Source of the DNA: Stenotrophomonas sp. Iso1
GTDB lineage: Bacteria; Pseudomonadota; Gammaproteobacteria; Xanthomonadales; Xanthomonadaceae
Assembly (NCBI RefSeq): GCF_027497995.1
Contig: NZ_JAODBT010000001.1
Coordinates: forward strand, 1,240,001 to 1,304,000
Length of the DNA stretch: 64,000 nt
Reading direction: 5' to 3'
Position 1 is the stretch's first letter. Each line of letters starts with the position of its first letter. Position numbers and translations under genes: made by a program. This document shows positions 1 through 7,595 of this stretch, in pieces. The notes under the pieces were generated by a model. That model did not search any database. It saw only the letters and a list, made by a program, of their open reading frames with translations, and had not been told where the DNA came from.

Positions 1-440
1 AGATGTGGGTGGAAGCCAACTTCAAGGAAACCCAGCTGCGTCATATGCGCCTGGGCCAGGAAGTGGAGCTGCGTTCGGACCTGTACGGCAGCGACGTTAC
101 TTACAAAGGCCAGATCACCAGCCTCGGCCTGGGCACCGGTTCGGCGTTCTCGCTGTTGCCGGCGCAGAACGCCAGCGGCAACTGGATCAAGATCGTGCAG
201 CGCGTGCCGGTGCGCATCGCTATCGATGCGAAGCAACTGGCCGAGCATCCGCTGCGCATTGGCCTGTCGATGAAGGCCGACGTGAATCTGCATGACCAGA
301 AGGGCAGGGTGCTGCCGGTCGATGTGGCCAAGGGCACGGTGTACGGCACCCAGGTCTATGCCAGGCAGTTGCAGGATGCCGACGCGCTGATACACACCAT
401 CATCCAGGGCAACCTGCCGTCGTCGGCACGCGCCAGCTGA
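1..440 (+). CDS. emrA: EmrA-type membrane fusion protein, 3' end only
   Basis: C-terminal part of a periplasmic adaptor (HlyD/EmrA family) that links an inner-membrane MFS pump to an outer-membrane channel. The gene begins before the window, so bases 1-2 finish an earlier codon. The visible 145 residues start with WVEANFKETQL, the characteristic EmrA segment after the lipoyl/coiled-coil part, followed by beta-barrel residues (ASGNWIKIVQRVPVRI) typical of EmrA C-termini. The stop lies 7 bp before the emrB-like start, so the two are certainly co-transcribed. Substrate cannot be inferred. The helical hairpin and membrane anchor are outside the window. Confidence 0.9.
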   Translation, partial: MWVEANFKETQLRHMRLGQEVELRSDLYGSDVTYKGQITSLGLGTGSAFSLLPAQNASGNWIKIVQRVPVRIAIDAKQLAEHPLRIGLSMKADVNLHDQKGRVLPVDVAKGTVYGTQVYARQLQDADALIHTIIQGNLPSSARAS

Positions 441-447
441 GGTCACC

Positions 448-2010
448 ATGTCTGCTCAAGCTCCCGCCGCTCCCGCCGCTCCTTCGGTGGGTGCTGGGCC
501 GGCCAATGTAGCCCTGTGCACGGCCGGCCTGGCGCTGGCCTCCTTCATGCAGGTGCTCGACACCACCATCGCCAATGTGTCGCTGCCAACCATCGCCGGC
601 AACCTCGGTGCCAGTTCGCAGCAGGCGACGTGGGTCATCACGTCCTTCGCGGTGAGCACCGCCATCGCGCTGCCGCTGACGGGTTGGCTCAGCCGTCGCT
701 TCGGCGAGGTCAAGTTGTTCATCTGGGCGACGATCGCTTTCTCCATCGCCTCGCTGCTGTGCGGCATAGCGCAGAGCATGGGCATGCTGGTGGTATCGCG
801 CGCGCTGCAGGGTTTTGTTGCCGGACCGATGTACCCGATCACCCAATCGCTGCTGGTGTCGATCTACCCGCGTGAGAAACGGGGGCAGGCGCTGGCACTG
901 CTGGCGATGATCACGGTGGTTGCACCGATCGCCGGGCCCATCCTTGGTGGCTGGATCACCGACAACTACAGCTGGGAATGGATCTTCCTGATCAACGTGC
1001 CGCTGGGCGTGATTGCTGCGGTAATCGTCGGCGGCCAGTTGCGGCACCGGGTGGAGCAGGTCGAAAAGCCGAAGATGGATTACGTCGGCCTGGTCACCCT
1101 GGTGATCGGCGTTGGCTGCCTGCAGTTGCTGTTGGATCTGGGCAATGAGGAGGACTGGTTCGCCTCGACCAAGATCGTGGTGCTGGCCTGCGTTGCGGCC
1201 GTGGCGCTGGCGGTATTCCTGATATGGGAACTGACCGACAAGGACCCCATCGTCGACCTGCGCCTGCTGCGCCATCGCAACTTCCGCGCCGGCACGCTGG
1301 CGATGATTGTTGGCTACGCCGCGTTCTTTTCGGTGGCGCTGATGATCCCGCAATGGCTGCAGCGCGACATGGGTTACACCGCAATCTGGGCGGGGTTGGC
1401 GACCGCGCCGTTGGGCTTCTTGCCGATCCTGTTGGCGCCCATGTTGGGCAAGTTCGGGCACAAGTTCGACATGCGCATGCTGGCCACCATCGCCTTCTTC
1501 GTGCTGTCGATGACCAGCTTCATGCGTTCGGGCTTCAACCTGCAGGTGAACTTCGCGCATGTGGCCGGTGTGCAGTTGCTGATGGGCATGGGCCTGGCGT
1601 TGTTCTTCATGCCGGTGCTGCAGATTCTGTTGTCGGATCTGGATGGGCGCGAAGTGGCTGCCGGCTCCGGTCTGGCCACCTTCCTGCGGACCCTCGGCGG
1701 CAGTTTTGCCGCATCGCTGACCACCTGGTTGTGGGCACGGCGGACCCAGCAGCACCACGCGGGGCTGACCGAGCACATCTCGCTCTATGACCCGGGCATG
1801 CACGCGCAGGTCACCGCGATGGGGCAGGGCGACCTGCAACGCGGTGCTGCGGTGTTGGACAACATGATCCTGCACCAGTCCTCGCAGATGGGCTTCAACG
1901 ACATCTTCCTGCTGCTGGGTTGGGTGTTTCTGGCAATCATCGTGTTTGTCTGGATGGCCAAGCCGCCGTTTGGTGCAGGCGGCGGTGCGGCGGCAGGCGG
2001 CGGGCATTAA
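448..2010 (+). CDS. emrB: DHA2-family MFS multidrug exporter (EmrB-like)
   Basis: Inner-membrane proton-driven drug exporter of the DHA2 (14-TMS) major facilitator family, 520 residues as is usual. Seen: an N-terminal membrane segment with the family motif LDTTIANVSLPTIAG (around residue 31), then AVSTAIALPLTGWLSRRFGEV (motif A region), a PREKRGQA loop and a glycine-rich C-terminal tail (FGAGGGAAAGGG). The start is preceded by GAGGTCACC, a fair ribosome binding site, and lies 7 bp after the emrA-like gene. Together they form an EmrAB-type tripartite pump with an outer-membrane factor that is not adjacent here. The GTAG repeats follow immediately downstream and may end or stabilise the transcript. 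Confidence 0.93.
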   Translation: MSAQAPAAPAAPSVGAGPANVALCTAGLALASFMQVLDTTIANVSLPTIAGNLGASSQQATWVITSFAVSTAIALPLTGWLSRRFGEVKLFIWATIAFSIASLLCGIAQSMGMLVVSRALQGFVAGPMYPITQSLLVSIYPREKRGQALALLAMITVVAPIAGPILGGWITDNYSWEWIFLINVPLGVIAAVIVGGQLRHRVEQVEKPKMDYVGLVTLVIGVGCLQLLLDLGNEEDWFASTKIVVLACVAAVALAVFLIWELTDKDPIVDLRLLRHRNFRAGTLAMIVGYAAFFSVALMIPQWLQRDMGYTAIWAGLATAPLGFLPILLAPMLGKFGHKFDMRMLATIAFFVLSMTSFMRSGFNLQVNFAHVAGVQLLMGMGLALFFMPVLQILLSDLDGREVAAGSGLATFLRTLGGSFAASLTTWLWARRTQQHHAGLTEHISLYDPGMHAQVTAMGQGDLQRGAAVLDNMILHQSSQMGFNDIFLLLGWVFLAIIVFVWMAKPPFGAGGGAAAGGGH

Positions 2011-2031
2011 GCGGCAGGCCTAGTCGCATTG

Positions 2032-2184
2032 GTAGAGCGGAGCCATGCTCCGCTGCAGCCTTATTCAGTGAAGCCCCTGCCGAGCATGGCTCGGCACTAC
2101 GTGGCGCGTGCATTGTGTAGAGCACAGCCACGCTGCGCTGGGGCATTACCGGTGAAGCCCCTGCCGAGCGCGGCTCGGCACTAC
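2032..2184. repeat. Two tandem dimers of GTAG-type REP (SMAG-like) palindromes
   Basis: Four related palindromic units lie in two head-to-head pairs. Units begin GTAGAGCGGAGCCATGCTC (2032), end GAGCATGGCTCGGCACTAC (2100), begin GTAGAGCACAGCCACGCTG (2117) and end GAGCGCGGCTCGGCACTAC (2184). Each pair is about 68 bp with a similar inner spacer (tgaagcccctgcc). A terminal GTAG tetranucleotide plus GC-rich stem is the hallmark of the SMAG REPs described in Stenotrophomonas maltophilia. They sit in the 257-bp gap after emrB, where REPs usually act on mRNA ends. They are mobilised in trans by REP-associated transposases, none of which is here. Confidence 0.8.
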
Positions 2185-2227
2185 CGAAGTGCACGTATTG
2201 CGTCGCCAATCTCCAAATCGCAGACAT

Positions 2228-2256
2228 GAAAAAACCCGCTTTCGCGGGTTTTTTTA
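2228..2256 (-). terminator. Intrinsic terminator of tRNA-Leu copy 1
   Basis: CCCGC-TTTC-GCGGG stem (2235-2248) flanked by A and T runs, so it can work in both directions. It lies 12 bp beyond the CCA end of the tRNA on the minus strand and also faces the end of the emrB transcript. Confidence 0.8.
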
Positions 2257-2267
2257 TTCTTGAGTCA

Positions 2268-2354
2268 TGGTGCCCAGAAGAGGACTCGAACCTCCACGAA
2301 GTTGCCCCCGCTAGCACCTGAAGCTAGTGCGTCTACCAATTCCGCCATCTGGGC
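2268..2354 (-). tRNA. tRNA-Leu (anticodon CAG), copy 1
   Basis: 87 nt including an encoded CCA. On the minus strand it runs from GCCCAGATGGCGGAATTGG to CTCTTCTGGGCACCA. The acceptor stem GCCCAGA pairs fully with TCTGGGC. The D-arm has GGTAGACGC, the anticodon loop TTCAGGT gives CAG, there is the long class II variable arm of leucine tRNAs, and the T-arm is GGTTCGAGTCC. Identical to the copy at 4345-4431. Confidence 0.97.
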
Positions 2355-2368
2355 GACTCAGGGGGCGA

Positions 2369-2397
2369 ATTCTGTGTGAGAACGCGGAATGTGTCAA
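2369..2397 (-). promoter_or_regulatory. Sigma70-type promoter of tRNA-Leu copy 1
   Basis: On the minus strand TTGACA (2397-2392), 17-bp spacer, CAGAAT (2374-2369), placing the start of transcription a few bases before the tRNA. All three tRNA-Leu copies share this geometry although the sequences differ. Confidence 0.75.
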
Positions 2398-2437
2398 CAG
2401 GTTTTCAGCGACAAATGCGTTGGTACGGGCAGCCGCT

Positions 2438-3337
2438 TCAATGCGGCGCCACCGCGCCCAGATGCAGCAGCAGGCTGCGCATCGCCGAGGACAGGGTTTT
2501 CCATTGTGCAAAACACAGGCAGAGATGGCGCCGCGCCCAGTCGTCGCGCAACGCCACCACCTGGTAGCCATGCGTGCGCCGGAAGCGCCGCGCTTGCGCC
2601 TGCGGCACCACCGCAATCCCGACGCCGTGACCCACCATCGCGCACACGCCCTCAAAGGTTTTCATGTGGACGCGCGCGGCCAATGCCCGGCCCGCATCCT
2701 GTGCCTGCAGGTTGATGTGCTCCTGCAGGGCGTTGCCGTCGGCCAGAGCAATGAAGGCTTCGCCGAGTACGTCGGCAAATACAACGGATGTGTGGCGCGC
2801 CAGGCGGTGTTTCGGCGGGACGATCAGCACCAGGTGATCCTTCGCCACCGGTTGCAGGTGCAGACCGTCGGCCGCCACCGCATCGCTGACGATGCCGGCT
2901 TCGGCCAGACCGGCGCTCACCGCGCGGACGATCTCGATGCTGGTGCGTTCCTTCAAATCCACCCGCAGCTTTGGCCGCTCGGCCAGCCACGGGGCAAGTG
3001 GCGGAGGCAGGAAGTCGGTCAGCGCGGCGGTATTGGCATACAGGTGCAGCGTGCCGCGCGCGCCTTGGGCGAAATCCTGCAGCTCATCACGCAGGCGCGA
3101 ACGCTGTTGCAGGATCAATCGCGCGTGGTGGGCGAGGGCATCGCCAGCCTCGGTCGGCGTCACGCCGCGCGGGTGACGTAGCAGCAGTTCCACGCCGGCA
3201 TCGGTTTCGATGGCGCGCAGCCGTTCGCTGGCCGAGGCCAGGGCTAGATTGGCGCGCGCAGCGCCTGCGGTGATGCTGCCGGCGTCCACCACACACAGGA
3301 ACAGACGCAGGTCGGCAAGATCCATTCGCACGGGCAT
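2438..3337 (-). CDS. LysR-family transcriptional regulator
   Basis: 299-residue LysR-type regulator. The N-terminal winged helix-turn-helix (MDLADLRLFLCVVDAGSITA, then ALASASERLRAIETDAG) is followed by a two-lobe effector domain (residues about 95-295). Starts at 3337 and 3325 are both possible; the first keeps AGGAGA just upstream and the second has the classical MDLADLRLF beginning. It is transcribed away from the permease at 3423, the usual arrangement in which a LysR protein controls its divergent neighbour. The permease's role suggests it senses a small organic or sulfur-containing anion, but no effector can be named. It lies inside the segment bounded by the 149-bp repeats. Confidence 0.92.
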   Translation of the reverse strand: MPVRMDLADLRLFLCVVDAGSITAGAARANLALASASERLRAIETDAGVELLLRHPRGVTPTEAGDALAHHARLILQQRSRLRDELQDFAQGARGTLHLYANTAALTDFLPPPLAPWLAERPKLRVDLKERTSIEIVRAVSAGLAEAGIVSDAVAADGLHLQPVAKDHLVLIVPPKHRLARHTSVVFADVLGEAFIALADGNALQEHINLQAQDAGRALAARVHMKTFEGVCAMVGHGVGIAVVPQAQARRFRRTHGYQVVALRDDWARRHLCLCFAQWKTLSSAMRSLLLHLGAVAPH

Positions 3338-3422
3338 TCTCCTGTCCAGCCTTCGGATGCGCCGAAGGGTAGCGCGGAACATCCGCATTGTGGCCAGGTC
3401 CGGGCGCCGCTCCAATGCGGGC

Positions 3423-4175
3423 ATGTCTGATTCCCTTGTTTTGACGCTACTGCTGGTCGCCACCTTCACCCTTGCCGGAACGGTGAAAGGCGTGACCGGA
3501 ATGGGCCTGCCCACCGTCGCCATGGCACTGCTGGGTACATTGATGTCGCCCAGCGTCGCGGCGGCGTTGCTGGTGATCCCGTCGCTGGTGACCAATATCT
3601 GGCAGCTGTTGCATGGGCCGCATCTGCACACGGTGGTGCAACGGCTGTGGCCGATGATGTTGGCGATCATGGTCAGCACCCTGGCGGGAGCGGCATTGCT
3701 GACGAAAGTGGATGCGCGCTGGTCGGGCTTCGCACTCGGCGGCGTGTTGGTGGCCTACGTGCTGCACGGCTTGCTGGCGCCGGCATTGCAGGTGCCGGTC
3801 TGGGTGGAAAAGCGATTTTCGCCAGCGGTTGGCGTGGTGACCGGCATCGTTACCGGCGCCACCGGCGTGTCGGTGATACCGGTCGTACCGTGGCTGCAGT
3901 CGCTGGATATGGAGCGCGATGTGCTGGTGCAGGCATTCGGCTTGTCGTTCACCGTTTCCACGTTCGCGTTGGCCATGGGTTTATGGATGCAGGGCGCGTT
4001 CGCTCTGAGCACGTTGGGTTGGTCGGCGCTGTCGGTGCTCCCCGCACTTGCCGGCATGTGGCTGGGGCAGAAGATCCGCGCGCGGATCAGCCCGCGCCGC
4101 TTCCGCCAATGCCTGCTGATGTTCTTGTTGCTGCTGGGGCTGCAGTTGTTGCTGCAGCCGCTTATGTCGCCGTGA
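3423..4175 (+). CDS. TSUP (TauE/SafE)-family permease
   Basis: Inner-membrane protein of 250 residues from the TauE/SafE (TSUP) family, which moves sulfite, sulfoacetate, taurine-derived or related organic anions. Seen: about eight hydrophobic segments and the internally repeated glycine-rich signatures TVKGVTGMGLPTVAMALL (near residue 20) and VTGIVTGATGVSVIPVVPW (near residue 145), which mark the two half-repeats. Start chosen at the ATG 85 bp from the divergent lysR start; an in-frame upstream extension would overlap that gene and is rejected. Probably controlled by the LysR neighbour. Substrate unknown. Confidence 0.9.
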   Translation: MSDSLVLTLLLVATFTLAGTVKGVTGMGLPTVAMALLGTLMSPSVAAALLVIPSLVTNIWQLLHGPHLHTVVQRLWPMMLAIMVSTLAGAALLTKVDARWSGFALGGVLVAYVLHGLLAPALQVPVWVEKRFSPAVGVVTGIVTGATGVSVIPVVPWLQSLDMERDVLVQAFGLSFTVSTFALAMGLWMQGAFALSTLGWSALSVLPALAGMWLGQKIRARISPRRFRQCLLMFLLLLGLQLLLQPLMSP

Positions 4176-4203
4176 GACTGACCGAGGGGTGTTATCTGCA
4201 CAC

Positions 4204-4270
4204 GTAGGCCGGGATGAAATCCCAGCGGTTGGCGGCGCGTCGAGGGTGCTGGGATTTCATCCTCGCCTAC
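4204..4270. repeat. GTAG...CTAC inverted repeat, REP-like
   Basis: The left arm GTAGGCCGGGATGAAATCC pairs imperfectly with the right arm GGATTTCATCCTCGCCTAC across a roughly 29-bp loop. It has the same GTAG terminal mark as the repeats at 2032-2184 but a different stem. It lies between the permease stop and the tRNA terminator. Confidence 0.6.
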
Positions 4271-4304
4271 GATGCTGCAATGGCAATGCTCAAATCGCAG
4301 GCAT

Positions 4305-4327
4305 GAAAAAACCCGCTTTCGCGGGTT
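4305..4327 (-). terminator. Intrinsic terminator of tRNA-Leu copy 2
   Basis: CCCGC-TTTC-GCGGG stem (4312-4325) with an A-run on its left, which reads as a U-run for the minus-strand tRNA transcript. Same element as at 2228-2256. Confidence 0.8.
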
Positions 4328-4344
4328 GTTTCATTCTTGAGTCA

Positions 4345-4431
4345 TGGTGCCCAGAAGAGGACTCGAACCTCCACGAAGTTGCCCCCGCTAGCACCTGAAG
4401 CTAGTGCGTCTACCAATTCCGCCATCTGGGC
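4345..4431 (-). tRNA. tRNA-Leu (anticodon CAG), copy 2
   Basis: Identical over 87 nt, including encoded CCA, to the copy at 2268-2354. Anticodon loop TTCAGGT, long variable arm and fully paired acceptor stem, so apparently functional. Confidence 0.97.
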
Positions 4432-4445
4432 GACTCAGGAGCGGG

Positions 4446-4474
4446 ATTATGCATGGCGATCCTTGGTGCGTCAA
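4446..4474 (-). promoter_or_regulatory. Sigma70-type promoter of tRNA-Leu copy 2
   Basis: Minus strand TTGACG (4474-4469), 17-bp spacer, CATAAT (4451-4446). The upstream sequence differs from that of copy 1, so the promoter is not part of the duplicated block. Confidence 0.75.
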
Positions 4475-4636
4475 CACTTTCGTACGGATCCGGTTGCAAG
4501 GGCTGGAGTGCAGCCTCGCCGAGCCTCCCCTTACCGGCGACCAAGGACCCGTCGCTTGGCCCAGTCCGCCCCTCGGGAGGTCGAAAGAATCCATCGATCC
4601 CCACCCTGAAAGCCTTGGCGAAAATGGCGCCTCGAC

Positions 4637-5200
4637 TCAGAACAGGTAGCTTGCCCCGACGAAGTATTCGGTCTCGTGCTTGCCGCTGACTACATCAGCA
4701 GTCACGCCCCAATGGTGGTTGAACTCGTACAGAAGTCCTGCACGTAAAAACGTCTGGTCATGAAAATGTTCGTCTTGCCAGCTGGACTGGCCGGCCATCA
4801 ACCACGCTTCCAGCTGAGGTGTGAATTTCCCTTTGACTCCGGCTTCGGCTTGCATGCCGTATGACGTGTGGCCTTCGTCAATGTGTTGGGCAGCACCTCG
4901 GATCAAGAAATCCCAGCTGTCGTTCAGGGGAGTGTGGAAGCCGAGGCCACCTCGCAGGGAATTCGCGTCACCTGCCCCATGCTCCAGATCGATGAAGCTG
5001 CCGGCGCCGTACAAAAACACATGGTCTGAAACCGAAAACGATATGTTCGCCGCGAAGCCGTCGCCATTGTGCCCAGCATGCAGCCAAGACCAGCCAGCTT
5101 CGATGAAATCATAGCCCGGGCCGTGGCCTTCGCTGGCAAGACACATGGCAGGAAACCCAGCGAGCGCGATTGATGCAGCAACTAAATACTGTTTCCTCAT
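4637..5200 (-). CDS. Small outer-membrane beta-barrel protein
   Basis: 187 residues. A cleavable signal peptide (MRKQYLVAASIALAGFPAMCLA, cleavage near residue 22) precedes alternating amphipathic strands rich in aromatic residues and glycine (FLYGAGSFIDLEHG, LRAGLLYEFNHHWG). It ends in ...VGASYLF, a terminal phenylalanine typical of BAM-inserted outer-membrane proteins. The size suggests an eight-stranded barrel. It distantly resembles the small Ax21-like outer-membrane proteins of Xanthomonadaceae, but I cannot assign a name. It lies downstream of the amidohydrolase on the same strand, across a 69-bp gap holding a strong hairpin, in a module whose base composition looks lower in GC than its surroundings. 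Confidence 0.75.
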   Translation of the reverse strand: MRKQYLVAASIALAGFPAMCLASEGHGPGYDFIEAGWSWLHAGHNGDGFAANISFSVSDHVFLYGAGSFIDLEHGAGDANSLRGGLGFHTPLNDSWDFLIRGAAQHIDEGHTSYGMQAEAGVKGKFTPQLEAWLMAGQSSWQDEHFHDQTFLRAGLLYEFNHHWGVTADVVSGKHETEYFVGASYLF

Positions 5201-5229
5201 GGGATGCCTCCATAGGGTGGCAAGTATCC

Positions 5230-5260
5230 GGGCACGCGATCAGGTGGTGATCGCGTGCCC
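5230..5260 (-). terminator. Strong hairpin between amidohydrolase and outer-membrane gene
   Basis: 13-bp perfect stem GGGCACGCGATCA / TGATCGCGTGCCC with a 5-nt loop. There is no clear U-run on the minus strand, so it may be a weak terminator or an mRNA-stabilising hairpin. Confidence 0.55.
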
Positions 5261-5269
5261 CCATTGTGT

Positions 5270-7012
5270 TTAGAGTGCGGTGTAAATGGTCTTGCCATCC
5301 TTGATCGTTTCAACAACCTTGATGTCCTTGATTGCGTCTGGATCCACTTTCATCGGATTGTTGTCCAGGATAACCAGATCAGCTCGTTTGCCAGGCTCAA
5401 GGGAACCCTTGCTGGCTTCCTCGAAATACTCGTATGCCGCGTTGATAGTGATGGCCTTGATCGCATCAAGTGGGCTGATTCTTTCTTCCGGCCCCAGCAC
5501 TTCCCCGCTGCGGAGCTTCCGATTCACGGCAGTCCACACGACCATCATCTGGTTGATCGGAACCACGCTGAAGTCAGTGTGGTTTGTCGGCTTGAGGCCC
5601 ATCGTAATGGCGGTATTCATCGGGCTGATGAAGGACGCTTGTTGCATCCCTCTGTTCTTGACGTGGGCTTCGCCGAAGAAGAACGTGTGCTCGGTGTAAA
5701 ACGAAGGGATCATTTTGTAGTCCAGATATTTCTGGAGTTGATCCTTGCGGACGAATTGCGAGTGAATTATCACCGTGCGACGGTCCTTCTCGGCAGCGCC
5801 CGCGATTCCGAATTCGTGGCCCTCCAGCACCGCATCGATACCCGCGTCACCGTTTGCGTGAGCGATCACCTGCAAGCCATTGTCATAGCAGGTCTTGAAC
5901 ATGCCATTGAGCACGTCCTGCGGGAAGGTGGGCTCACCTCTCCAGTCCTTTTCGCCGCCCGGTCCGCCGGTCAGATATGGCGTGGTGAAGAACGCAGTTT
6001 TTCCTTGGGGCGACCCGTCGGCGAGAATCTTGCATCCGCCCAGCTTGAGGTGATTGCTGTAGCTGCCAAATGTATTTGCTGGGTGAACCTGCAGGACCTT
6101 TTCGAGATCGCCGATGAACGGGTAGGAGATCACGTCGATAAAGAGCTCGCCACGTTCGGCAGCACGCTTGAGCACCTCGACTTGAGGAGCCATGGAGGCA
6201 CCATCTTGCGCGGTGGTCACGCCAGCGGCGGCATACAAGTCCTGGGCGTATTTAATCTGGCCCGGCTCTTGTTCCTGAGAGGACGCCGGGAGTTGTTCGT
6301 GCAAAGGAATCCAAGCGGTTTCCATCAGAAGGCCGGTAGGTTCCTGGGTGCCGGGTTTGCGCGCGATAACGCCGCCCGCAGGTGTCTTGGTCTCCGCCGA
6401 TATGCCGAACTTCTTCAGCGCAGCAGAGTTGAGAACCGCGCCATGCGTCGATACGTGCAGGACAATCACCGGGTTGTCAGGAAAAGCAGGGTCGAGATCG
6501 TCGCGAGTCAGTGGATGGTCGCCGGGCAGCATGTTGTCGTCGTACCCATAACCCAGAATGATGTCGCCGGGCTTTTTGGACTTTGCTTTCGCAAAGCGCT
6601 GCAGCTCGGTAACGATCTCCGCAGCGGTGCTGGCGGGGCCTACGGGGGGCGCGGTAACGTTTGCCTGATCCTCCATTGCCATGCCGTTGATGAAGTGGCT
6701 ATGAGGATCTATGAAGCCCGGCAGCAAGGTCTTTCCTTTCAGATCGACCATTTTGGTGCTGGCACCTTTGCTGCTCGTTGTGATGTCACTCAAGCTGCCG
6801 AGGGCTACTATCTTTCCGTCCTTGATTGCGAGCGCTTCCACCGTGGGTTGAGCGTCGTTGACGGTGACAATGTCGCCACCGTAGTAGATGGAATCGGCAA
6901 CGATCTGGCCGGCTGAATCGCTTGCGGGTGCACGTGCCGCGTCATCATGTCCCGCGGAGCAACCGGTTAAAGCCAAGGCGACGAAACATAATCCGACGGC
7001 GAGATGTTTCAT
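5270..7012 (-). CDS. Lipoprotein amidohydrolase, YtcJ-like (Amidohydro_3)
   Basis: 580-residue metal-dependent hydrolase of the amidohydrolase superfamily, YtcJ-like group. The lipobox LTGC (Cys18) anchors it to a membrane. Seen: the metal-ligand motif PGFIDPHSH (about residue 86), a second histidine in VIAHANGDAGID, the family signature ILADGSPQGKTAFF, and a C-terminal composite domain strand (KRADLVILDNNP). Start set at 7012 because GGAGATAACC precedes that ATG; an ATG 12 bp upstream is also in frame. Reaction unknown; relatives hydrolyse cyclic amides, N-acyl compounds or formamides. Its GC content looks lower than the neighbours', suggesting acquisition. A diverged paralogue lies at 58356-60068 without a lipobox. 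Confidence 0.88.
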   Translation of the reverse strand: MKHLAVGLCFVALALTGCSAGHDDAARAPASDSAGQIVADSIYYGGDIVTVNDAQPTVEALAIKDGKIVALGSLSDITTSSKGASTKMVDLKGKTLLPGFIDPHSHFINGMAMEDQANVTAPPVGPASTAAEIVTELQRFAKAKSKKPGDIILGYGYDDNMLPGDHPLTRDDLDPAFPDNPVIVLHVSTHGAVLNSAALKKFGISAETKTPAGGVIARKPGTQEPTGLLMETAWIPLHEQLPASSQEQEPGQIKYAQDLYAAAGVTTAQDGASMAPQVEVLKRAAERGELFIDVISYPFIGDLEKVLQVHPANTFGSYSNHLKLGGCKILADGSPQGKTAFFTTPYLTGGPGGEKDWRGEPTFPQDVLNGMFKTCYDNGLQVIAHANGDAGIDAVLEGHEFGIAGAAEKDRRTVIIHSQFVRKDQLQKYLDYKMIPSFYTEHTFFFGEAHVKNRGMQQASFISPMNTAITMGLKPTNHTDFSVVPINQMMVVWTAVNRKLRSGEVLGPEERISPLDAIKAITINAAYEYFEEASKGSLEPGKRADLVILDNNPMKVDPDAIKDIKVVETIKDGKTIYTAL

Positions 7013-7024
7013 GGTTATCTCCAT

Positions 7025-7359
7025 GCTGGATTGAATGCGGTCAGCTACAACCCTGTCTCAGTCGGCGTATACGAACCCCGAGACCAATCCGCCATCGGAA
7101 ATCTGTTGTTACAGACGCTCAGATTCTTCCGCTGCGAATAGCCGATTGCGCTGCGATGAACTTCGTCCTGCGGACACTCGCTTGATCCCCATGCGAACGT
7201 GCCCGTGGCGAGATTACTGCCTGAACATGCAAAGCGCTATCGCGCAAAGGCAGATCGGAAGTGCATCACCGGGCTGGGTGGCGGGCGGGTCTCAAGTACG
7301 CAGCGCGCCTATTTCACAGAAGGGCGCCGGCAGAGGCCGTTACGGGGGCCGAAAAACAA
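7025..7359. other. Non-coding stretch before tRNA-Leu copy 3
   Basis: About 335 bp with no gene I can support; short open frames lack ribosome binding sites and recognisable products. It presumably contains the promoter of the amidohydrolase (minus strand). It starts AT-richer and becomes GC-rich toward the tRNA, consistent with a junction between imported and resident DNA. Confidence 0.5.
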
Positions 7360-7385
7360 GAAACCCCTGATTTCTCAGGGGTTTC
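7360..7385 (-). terminator. Intrinsic terminator of tRNA-Leu copy 3
   Basis: GAAACCCCTGA / TCAGGGGTTTC, 11-bp perfect stem with a TTTC loop. On the minus strand it is followed by TTGTTTTTC. Different from the terminators of copies 1 and 2. Confidence 0.85.
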
Positions 7386-7393
7386 TTTTAAAT

Positions 7394-7480
7394 TGGTGCC
7401 CAGAAGAGGACTCGAACCTCCACGGAGTTGCCCCCGCTAGCACCTGAAGCTAGTGCGTCTACCAATTCCGCCACCTGGGC
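7394..7480 (-). tRNA. tRNA-Leu (anticodon CAG), copy 3
   Basis: 87 nt with encoded CCA and anticodon loop TTCAGGT. It differs from copies 1 and 2 at two positions: base 7 of the acceptor stem (A to G, leaving a G-U pair) and one base of the variable arm (AACTTCG to AACTCCG). It lies just before rnr on the opposite strand. Confidence 0.97.
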
Positions 7481-7494
7481 ACTTCAGGCCGGCG

Positions 7495-7523
7495 AGTTTG
7501 GCTAGCGCGCTGGCGTTTGTCAA
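7495..7523 (-). promoter_or_regulatory. Sigma70-type promoter of tRNA-Leu copy 3
   Basis: Minus strand TTGACA (7523-7518), 17-bp spacer, CAAACT (7500-7495). A good -35 and a weak -10, with the same spacing as copies 1 and 2. Confidence 0.65.
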
Positions 7524-7595
7524 CGGTTTTTCACATTGACGCGGCGTGCTGGCATGCGCACTGCGTACACGGTTCAGCAGGTACCATGGCGGTCG

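Larger units (their letters stand above)
2214..2362. repeat. 149-bp direct repeat, copy 1 (contains tRNA-Leu 1)
   Basis: From caaatcgca to cgactcagg this block matches 4291-4439 with only a handful of mismatches, all outside the tRNA. It carries the terminator, the whole tRNA-Leu gene and a few bases of 5' leader. The tRNA promoters beyond the right end differ, so the duplication boundary is at about the transcription start. Confidence 0.85.
4291..4439. repeat. 149-bp direct repeat, copy 2 (contains tRNA-Leu 2)
   Basis: Partner of 2214-2362 in the same orientation. Recombination between the copies would delete or circularise 2077 bp carrying lysR and the permease while leaving one intact tRNA. 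Confidence 0.85.

Noticed and set aside
400..2007. 535-residue open frame antisense to emrB
   Set aside because: Composition is the His/Gln/Arg-rich pattern of the antisense of a high-GC gene, with no recognisable domain; emrB on the plus strand has clear family motifs.
5255..6916. 553-residue open frame antisense to the lipoprotein amidohydrolase
   Set aside because: No recognisable product; the minus-strand gene has lipobox, metal motifs and a binding site.
2214..7523. Integrative element with its own integrase at the tRNA-Leu genes
   Set aside because: No integrase, excisionase or transposase coding sequence lies between or beside the copies; only cargo genes and direct repeats are visible.
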